DNA of 64,000 bases from Ochotona curzoniae (taxonomy: Eukaryota > Chordata > Mammalia > Lagomorpha > Ochotonidae), in assembly GCF_017591425.1 (NCBI RefSeq), contig NW_024466459.1:2728001-2792000 (forward strand), given 5' to 3'. The notes beneath the pieces are model-generated. The model did not search any database, had not been told where the DNA came from, and was given only the letters and a program-made list of their open reading frames with translations. The position numbers and the translations under genes are program-made. Shown piece by piece: positions 58,150-64,000 of this stretch (position 1 is the first letter of the stretch; each line of letters begins with the position of its first letter).

Positions 58150-59215
58150 ACTTTACAGTTTATATAATGTATAGTGTTTTTAACCAGACCCCAGAAGGTT
58201 TTCACACTGATTGGATTACATCTAGCAGAGTAGGTGAGTGTGGGTGGACTTAAAAGTTAAGCCAAGTTCAGTCTGCTGAGAATAAAGTGAAACAGAGTTG
58301 TTTCAGTGCCTGACCTGAAACCTCCGATGACCTTGAGCCCTGCCCTTTTGATGATCGCTGAGTCCAAGACAAGTTATTCAATGTCCCATGGTGAGGAATG
58401 GCCGGGACTCTGGTTGGAGCTCTGAGATGGTCAGGCTGTTTCTGAGTCCTGCCTGGCCTGGGTCCTGACGCTGACAGCATCACGGCTCCAAAATGCTGAA
58501 GGCCATCATCCTCATCCTCCGGGACAGGCTCTTCCTGGCACACCAGGAAAATAGTGTGGGAGCAGGGAGACTCGGAACTGGCCGTGGACTTGACGTCTGG
58601 GAAGCAGTGCCCAATTTCTGATGTGTCATACTTGGAATTGCTGTCATAATCTTGCTACTAACTCGAGGATAAAGTCCATCTCCTGGACAGAGCAACCAAG
58701 AGATGGCCAAGGCTTGGCCCTTAATGCCTAGGGCCACTGGATGAATCTGCTAAAGCCCACACCTGCTCTTAACCATCCTGATGTGAAAATAAAATACTTC
58801 CATAGTTTAAAGCAGTTGGAGTCAAATACTCAACTAGCTGTTGAAAGCATCGCACTTATTGGTATGCAAGCCAGTAGGTGTGCCAAGGTGGAATGGAGGC
58901 CAGTGTCAGTCATTGCCCGCTTCCCTCCAACTTCTCCTGCTGTGGAGGAGAGGGTGGGCCATGGGCAAGGTGACAGACTGGGGAGAGGAGGAGGAAGACA
59001 GAGCAGCATGGTGCTGGGGTCACAGAGGGGTTGTTGTAGGTGGCTTCCTCAACTCTGTGCATGGTACTGGCGACAGGCGATTTTTCCGGAGCACACCTGG
59101 TGAGGCTGGGGGTAGGGAGTGTTACTCATGGGACAGGAAGGAGGTTGTGAGATCCAGAAGGGAGGGAACTAATTTCAGGATTCTTTGCTTTTGGTAGCTG
59201 GCATCCCTGTGTCAC
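58150..59215. other. Intergenic / possible CACNG5 3' flank
   Basis: No gene recognised. 'gaggataaagtccatctcct' near 58664 is an old L2-like line. A short acidic open frame on the minus strand near 58450-58640 has no support. Confidence 0.4.
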
Positions 59216-59345
59216 TTTATTCCATTATGGATGATATTTTGCTGTTTGTCTATATCATTAATTTTGTAAGGGTGGAAAAAAATAAAAACACATCCAAATG
59301 TTTTTGCATACAAATAATTGTATATTGAAGCTTTATTTTTCCATG
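59216..59345 (-). other. Two AATAAA signals on the minus strand, in LINE-like sequence
   Basis: AATAAA occurs on the minus strand at 59216-59221 and 59332-59337. Both are 2.3-2.5 kb past the CACNG5 stop and could be distant 3' ends for that gene. The surroundings look like an old L1 3'-end piece, so this is weak. Confidence 0.2.
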
Positions 59346-59349
59346 GAAT

Positions 59350-59597
59350 TAAACTTTTTTAAAATTTAAGAGTGAGAGAGCAAGCTATTCACTCATTCTT
59401 TTCCCAAATGCCTGCAAGGGAAGGAACTCCTCCTAGTCTCTCATGTGAGTGAAAGGAATCCAACTCCCCAGCCTTCAGTTCACGGTCCTCAGGGTCTGCA
59501 TTATCAAGGAGCTGGAATTGAAGGGCAGGACTCACACCCAGGCATTCCAATATGGCACACAGGTACCTTAACTACTGTGGGTACTACCCAGCCCCAA
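59350..59597 (-). repeat. C-SINE, reverse
   Basis: 'aagagtgagagagcaagcta', 'gctggaattgaagggcagga' and the head 'gtaccttaactactgtgggt', 'actacccagcccc' are visible. Confidence 0.8.
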
Positions 59598-61677
59598 ATA
59601 CTGTTTCTATAGCTCGTGAAGAAACAAAATATCCACAAACGCATGGAAGAACAATCTGTGATTTCCGAATTGAGTGGCATGCTCTGTAATGTTTGACAAA
59701 CATAGTTTGGGGGCTCCAGAGGTGGCAAACAAGCCCTGATTCTGAGATAAATTTCAAGACAGAAAACTGCCATGGTAGCTTAATTATTGATAAAGTCTAA
59801 GTCCCAGAATCTATTCCCAGGTTCAGTGTGACCCACACAAGCCCAGGGTGAGAGCTCCTGCACGCCCCCGCTGGGTATCCTGACCTCTTGGGGCCCAGCC
59901 CACTGATGCTAGGTAACCATTAGCTAGATCCGAGAAGTGCATTCTATTTTTCCTGTGTGCAGAAAAACAACGCTGGCACAATGACACAGAAGAGTTTATA
60001 AGAAAGAAACATCTGAGTAGCTAATGACATCGACAAACATGGGAGGGCTAGAGATGCTACTGAGGGGCCTTGGAGCACACGAGCTAATTCCTTGGTTTCT
60101 GGAATGTTCTGTAAACGGTAACTAAAGGGCCACAACCATTGTAAGGTGCTAATGTGGAGGGTTGCCGGGGGTTGGCGGTTGCTATTTGTTCAGAGGTGAG
60201 GGTTGAAAAGTCTCAAACAAGAGCCACACAGAGATTTCTGCAGGAGATGGGGTCACAGGAGTTGGGGTGGTGGTGCAGGGGAGTGGGCTGGGCTTGAAAA
60301 CAATTCACATCTGGGGGACATGGAGAGGGGTCACCTGAGGATTCCCAGTGGGTTTGTAGCTGAGCCGGGATCGCCATTGCCTTCTCTTGTCTTTTCCCTC
60401 TACAAGCTGAGAGATGAATGACAAAGTCCAGCTGCCCAAACATCTGCCTATTCCTCACTAAATTCCATCTTTCCAAGATTCCTTGCATTGAATTCCTCAC
60501 CCACAATACCCAGGAATTTGCTTCCAGTTTCCCAGTTCAGAGTTCCCAGGAGGAAAATGGTGTCACCCTGTCTCCTCTTTGGATGGCACCTGCTTTGCCT
60601 ATAGATATTTCTTACCCAGGAAGCTAGAGGCTCCCCTCTAAGAAAAATAGGATGAACTTGGCGACTCCCATGTGTCCGTGGGATTCCTCAGCAAGGCAGA
60701 GGGGCACCTCTGGTTTGACTCTCTTAGAATCAAATTGCACCAGGTGTCACCTGCTCCATTCCCATGCCCAAGGTGGCCTCTTGGAAAGCTGTTTTCTACT
60801 TTGGTGGTAGAGGCACCTGTCTACATAATCCCAGTGGAGGGCTTTGCAGTGCAAGTCCTGTTCCTTACAAGTAGGGTCAGGATCCTCAGGGCTGGACACA
60901 GTGCCCAAGGGAGTATGAACTCAGCCAAGCCAAACTCTCCAATCATCAGAGTCATAGTCCCAGCTTTGGGTTAAGGCATGGAATGGCCCCAGTTCAATAG
61001 GAGACCAAAGGGCCATAGGTATGAACACAACTTTGACCATGAATACCTCCTGTGTGACTTCCTTGGCCATCAGAGGGGTCTCCGACCCTCCTCCCAGCTG
61101 AGTTCTGGTGCAGGGAAAGGAGGAAAGGGAGGGAGGAGGGACAGAACAATCAGGTGTGCTGTGTGTGGGACCAGGGGAACCAAAATGAAGGGTTTTAGTA
61201 GGAGTCAAGCCTGCCTGACTTCTGAGCCAGCCAGACCTCACATCAGTCATCCTGTGGCTCCACAGTTCAGCCAGTGCAGGTGAGCACCACCTGGTCAGCG
61301 GGCAAGCCCTGGAGTCCCACTGCGTCTATACAATGACTTGGATTAGGCCTTGGCCATGGAATGGGGAGCTCAGGGAGAAGCATACCTGCCAACAGTGGCC
61401 TCTTTCGACCATGCAAAAGAAGCTGCTGGCTTCCTGTGGACTAGGTTGTGATGGACTACTTGAGAGGTGGGGGTGGCTGGCTCCAGAGTCCTGACACCAG
61501 GCAGTGAGAGCTACTCTGGGAGAAGGAGGGAGAGGACTCAGGCCAAGGAACAAGAGCTAAGCTGGGGGTCGGCTTGGGTCTGTGAACCATGGTCTTAGGG
61601 CTCAGGGTGAGGGGTGGGGACTGGGAGCAGGAAGGGCAGTCCACTGTCCACCGTGCAGCGAGGCAGGTGACCTATGC
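59598..61677 (-). other. CACNG5: CACNG5 3' UTR and downstream flank (extent unknown)
   Basis: Sequence immediately after the CACNG5 stop. No AATAAA is found on the minus strand between 61677 and 59340, so the 3' end either uses a variant signal or lies further downstream. No other gene is seen. Confidence 0.45.
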
Positions 61678-61935
61678 TCAGCAGGGAGATGAGGACATCT
61701 GGTCATAGTCGGGGCATTTGAGCAAGGCTGGGTAGTTGCTGCTCATCTGCAGGGAGGCGTCGCTGGAGATGTCGGAAGGGCTGCGGCCACGCACCCAGGC
61801 ATCCGGGTGCAGAAACTGGCCCGAGTAATCGGAGCAGTTGCTCAGGCGTGGGCGGTAGAAGCCATGATGAGGCCGGTACAGGTCCTCAGCGGTATACCTC
61901 TTCATGAACAAGTACACGGACATCACCCCCGCACT
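61678..61935 (-). CDS. CACNG5: CACNG5 last coding exon (TARP gamma-5, C-terminus)
   Basis: This exon encodes the final 85 residues and the TGA stop of the calcium channel gamma-5 subunit, a type II TARP that modulates AMPA receptor gating. The acceptor is CTCCTAG|AGT in phase 0. The peptide starts SAGVMSVYLFMKRY, the cytoplasmic end of the fourth membrane segment, followed by an intracellular tail with YRPHHGFYRPRLSNC, DYSGQFLHPDAWVRGRSPSD and the terminus QMSSSPC. The tail ends in S-S-P-C, not the TTPV PDZ ligand of type I TARPs, which is diagnostic of the gamma-5/gamma-7 pair. The family length is about 275 residues, so this exon covers roughly 191-275. The frame is intact, with only conservative differences from the human protein as I recall it. 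Confidence 0.96.
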   Translation of the reverse strand, partial: SAGVMSVYLFMKRYTAEDLYRPHHGFYRPRLSNCSDYSGQFLHPDAWVRGRSPSDISSDASLQMSSNYPALLKCPDYDQMSSSPC

Positions 61936-62182
61936 CTAGGAGGAGAGGAGGAGAGGAGAGCTCAAAGTTGGGGGGGTCAGCATAGACTACGACTGTGGTA
62001 GAGGACTGGTGCAGGTGGGACATGGATGGGGGGCTAGGGGCAGGGCCCTGAGGACTCTGCCTCAGTGGAGGAGACCTGGGATGAGCGAGGGACACGGGTG
62101 GGCAAGCCCAGATGTCCTGGTGTCCCTGGCCCAGAGCAGCACCCAGCCCTGGCTTGGGGGAGGGTGGGAAGGATGGGGTTAC
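61936..62182 (-). other. CACNG5: CACNG5 last intron
   Basis: A short 247-bp phase-0 intron with a GTAACC donor (62182 downward) and a CTCCTAG acceptor (ending 61936). No repeat is evident. Confidence 0.9.
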
Positions 62183-62328
62183 CTCCGTCAGAAGGAAGGA
62201 GATGGCGGCAAAGGCAAAGGACCACCCATATTTGTAGTTGAAATAGGAGTCGGCGTCCTTGGTCCTGTTGAGCATCTCGTCGTTGATGCTGGAGATGTAG
62301 AGTACCAGGCCCACCACGAGTGAGAGGC
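62183..62328 (-). CDS. CACNG5: CACNG5 penultimate coding exon
   Basis: The 146-bp exon follows a clean polypyrimidine CCCCAG acceptor, begins with two bases completing a glycine codon and ends GAG|GTAACC in phase 0. It encodes LSLVVGLVLYISSI (end of the third membrane segment), the second extracellular loop NDEMLNRTKDADSYFNYKYGW with an N-glycosylation sequon (NRT), and SFAFAAISFLLTE, the start of the fourth membrane segment. It joins in frame with the last exon. Together they give the C-terminal half of gamma-5. The upstream exons lie beyond 64000. Confidence 0.96.
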
Positions 62329-62614
62329 CTGGGGCAGGGCAGGGAGGGGAGGAGACCAGCTCAGCACAGGTGCTGGGGGATTTGCTGGTGTGGCCTCCAT
62401 GCCTAGCTATGCAAGTACAACGGAAGGCAGGAGCTTGCCTGCTGGGGACCCTGTCAAGAGTAGCAGCTTCAAGACAGCAGTGCAGGCAGGCAAGCTCCCT
62501 GCCCAGTCACCTGCTGAGCCCAACTGCACTGACCCCAGCTGTCAACTCCCCTCAGACTTACCTGCTTGAGCCCCAGCCCTGGCCTATGACAGCCCTGGCA
62601 CTGTATGCTCATTT

Positions 62615-62942
62615 CTTCTTCTTTTTTAATTAATTAATTAGCAATGCAGAATTACAGAGAGAGAGAGGGAGGGGTGGGGAGATGAGGGAGAAGAGAATCT
62701 TCCATCTGCCAGTTCACTCCTCAAATGACCGCCAGAGCTGAGGCTGGGCCAGGCTGAAGCCAGGAGCCTGGAATTCTACCCAGGTCTCCCATGTGAGTGA
62801 CAGTCCCAGTGTTCTGCTATTTTCCTAGGCACATTAGAAGGGAGCTGGATGAGAAGTGGAGCAGTAGAAACTTCAACTGGAGCTCAAATGGCATGCTGGT
62901 GTCACAGAAGGTGGTTTAACCATTCACAGCATTCACTGGCTC
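62615..62942 (-). repeat. C-SINE, reverse, in CACNG5 intron
   Basis: 'cttttttaattaattaatta', 'gaatcttccatctgccagtt', 'ggctgaagccaggagcctgg' and 'gagctggatgagaagtggag' are in order. The tail is an ATTA-type repeat. Confidence 0.9.
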
Positions 62943-63242
62943 CATCATATATTCTTAAAAACATTTAGGTAGCATCAATACAATCCAGAGCTGCAAACCA
63001 CTGAGCCCTCAAGTGGCCTTTGCTAAACTGAGGGACCAGTCGGGCCCCCTTCATGGGTTACCGGGACCTCCAATCCCTGTCTTCAGTAGCAAGTGATGCA
63101 CCCTGGCTGGTGGTCTGTGCAGCCCATCAGACCAGAGTGAGGGGTCCATCCAAGATCTTGTGACATAAAGGTAACAAGAGTTGATCCAGATCTGACAAGC
63201 ATTAAGTCACAATGCCAGTGGGTCCCCAAGCTCCTACTGCAT

Positions 63243-63320
63243 TGTACCGATGACTGCCACAGGCATTAGTCCCACCAATTAATCACTGTAATTGAATCAG
63301 GACATAATTAATTACTCTGT
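63243..63320. promoter_or_regulatory. Cluster of homeodomain-type TAAT sites in CACNG5 intron
   Basis: 'ccaccaattaatcactgtaa', 'ttgaatcaggacataattaa' and 'ttactctgtgtc' contain at least four TAAT/ATTA cores in about 50 bp. Intronic enhancer role is speculative. Confidence 0.25.
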
Positions 63321-63529
63321 GTCAAGCTTTTCAGGTTCAATCCCATTCACACTCTGTTATGAAACTGGGGCTGCTTTGAAGGATGAGTGTGAAGGGAAAG
63401 CAGGTGCCATTCAAACCTTCCTGGGTACTTCGCTCATGCTGGGGTCACTGATGGTGCAAAAGCCACTTTGTTATCATCAAAATGGCTTCACATGGCCCAG
63501 CTCCATCCTGGATTTCTTTAAACAATGTT

Positions 63530-63551
63530 TAAACATGCATTTATCTGACAC

Positions 63552-63584
<33 letters not shown>

Positions 63585-63840
63585 GGAGCGAGGGGGAGAG
63601 ATCTCTCATGCACTAGTTATTCCCTTAATGCCCACAACTGCCTCTGGGTTGGAGCTGGGAACCCGATCAAGGCTTCACATGTTATGTGGTAGGGATTCAA
63701 TTACTTAAGCCATCATGGCTGCCTCCCAGGTATATATTAGCAGGAAGCTGGAATGAGGAGTAAAGCTGGCATTTGAACCCAAGTGCTCGATGTGGGATGT
63801 CCACCCTTCATTCCTAGATTTCAGATCCTGTAGCCAAATT
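63530..63840 (-). repeat. C-SINE, reverse, with (GA)n, in CACNG5 intron
   Basis: 'aaacatgcatttatctgaca', a (GA)n run at about 63553-63580, 'gagatctctcatgcactagt', 'gcaggaagctggaatgagga' and 'tttgaacccaagtgctcgat'. Confidence 0.8.
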
Positions 63841-64000
63841 CCTAAAAATCTTACACATCTTACAGCTTCTGTGTAGGTTTAGCTATTATGAAGTTCATAG
63901 GAAGGAAGTAAAAATGACTTCACCTTGGATTTGTACTTTTTGACTGGATGGAAGCATCACTGTTAGGCTAAACTGACGACACAGCAGGTGCTCAGTATGT

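Larger units (their letters stand above)
62329..64000 (-). other. CACNG5: CACNG5 intron, partial
   Basis: This intron lies upstream of the penultimate exon and is cut by the window edge. It contains two reverse C-SINEs and an AT-rich cluster at 63243-63320. No further CACNG5 exon is found. Confidence 0.85.

Noticed and set aside
58450..58640. Minus-strand frame with an acidic EEPVPEDEDDG stretch
   Set aside because: It looked protein-like at first, but the flanks have stops and L2/MIR-like wording, and I recognise no gene.

Overview
The window is mammalian nuclear DNA, most likely lagomorph and probably pika (Ochotona). The evidence is about 25 copies of a lagomorph-type C-SINE. Several carry the tail wording I associate with pika (a 'gtgaatcatc' stretch, then 'gatggaagatcttcctctct', then T/C-rich sequence and an A-rich end). 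Older pan-mammalian repeats (MIR, L2, L1, MaLR-type LTRs) are also present. The species call rests on memory of repeat consensus sequences, not on a search.

Only two protein-coding genes can be supported, both on the minus strand and both from the TARP / calcium-channel gamma family. At 9587-9806 lies the first coding exon of CACNG4 (TARP gamma-4), inside a strong CpG island (about 8740-10480). Everything to its left (1-9586) is the start of CACNG4 intron 1. At 61678-61935 and 62183-62328 lie the last two coding exons of CACNG5 (TARP gamma-5). The rest of CACNG5 is beyond the right edge. Read along the minus strand the order is CACNG5 then CACNG4, head to tail, which is the known mammalian CACNG5-CACNG4-CACNG1 cluster (human 17q24). 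Both products are four-pass membrane proteins that act as auxiliary subunits of AMPA-type glutamate receptors.

The roughly 52 kb between the genes shows no convincing protein-coding exon. It contains C-SINEs (about two thirds on the minus strand), simple repeats including a roughly 280-bp (TTTC)n tract and a (CTG)13 run, small minisatellites, old LTR/LINE/DNA-transposon pieces, and several AT-rich homeodomain-like stretches that look like candidate conserved enhancers. Three good CTCF-type motifs lie between 43.4 and 49.9 kb.

The most unusual item is a 32-nt copy of the 5' end of U2 snRNA (minus strand, 20395-20426), flanked by a perfect 14-bp direct repeat: a severely 3'-truncated snRNA retrocopy without poly(A). 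Other points of interest are an upstream ORF overlapping the CACNG4 start, X-box (RFX-type) palindromes at 9122 and 22258, a Z-DNA-prone tract just inside CACNG4 intron 1, and an unidentified 136-codon open frame with a nearby AATAAA at 57.7-58.1 kb, next to an LTR-like segment. I found no prokaryotic genes, CRISPR arrays or complete mobile elements.
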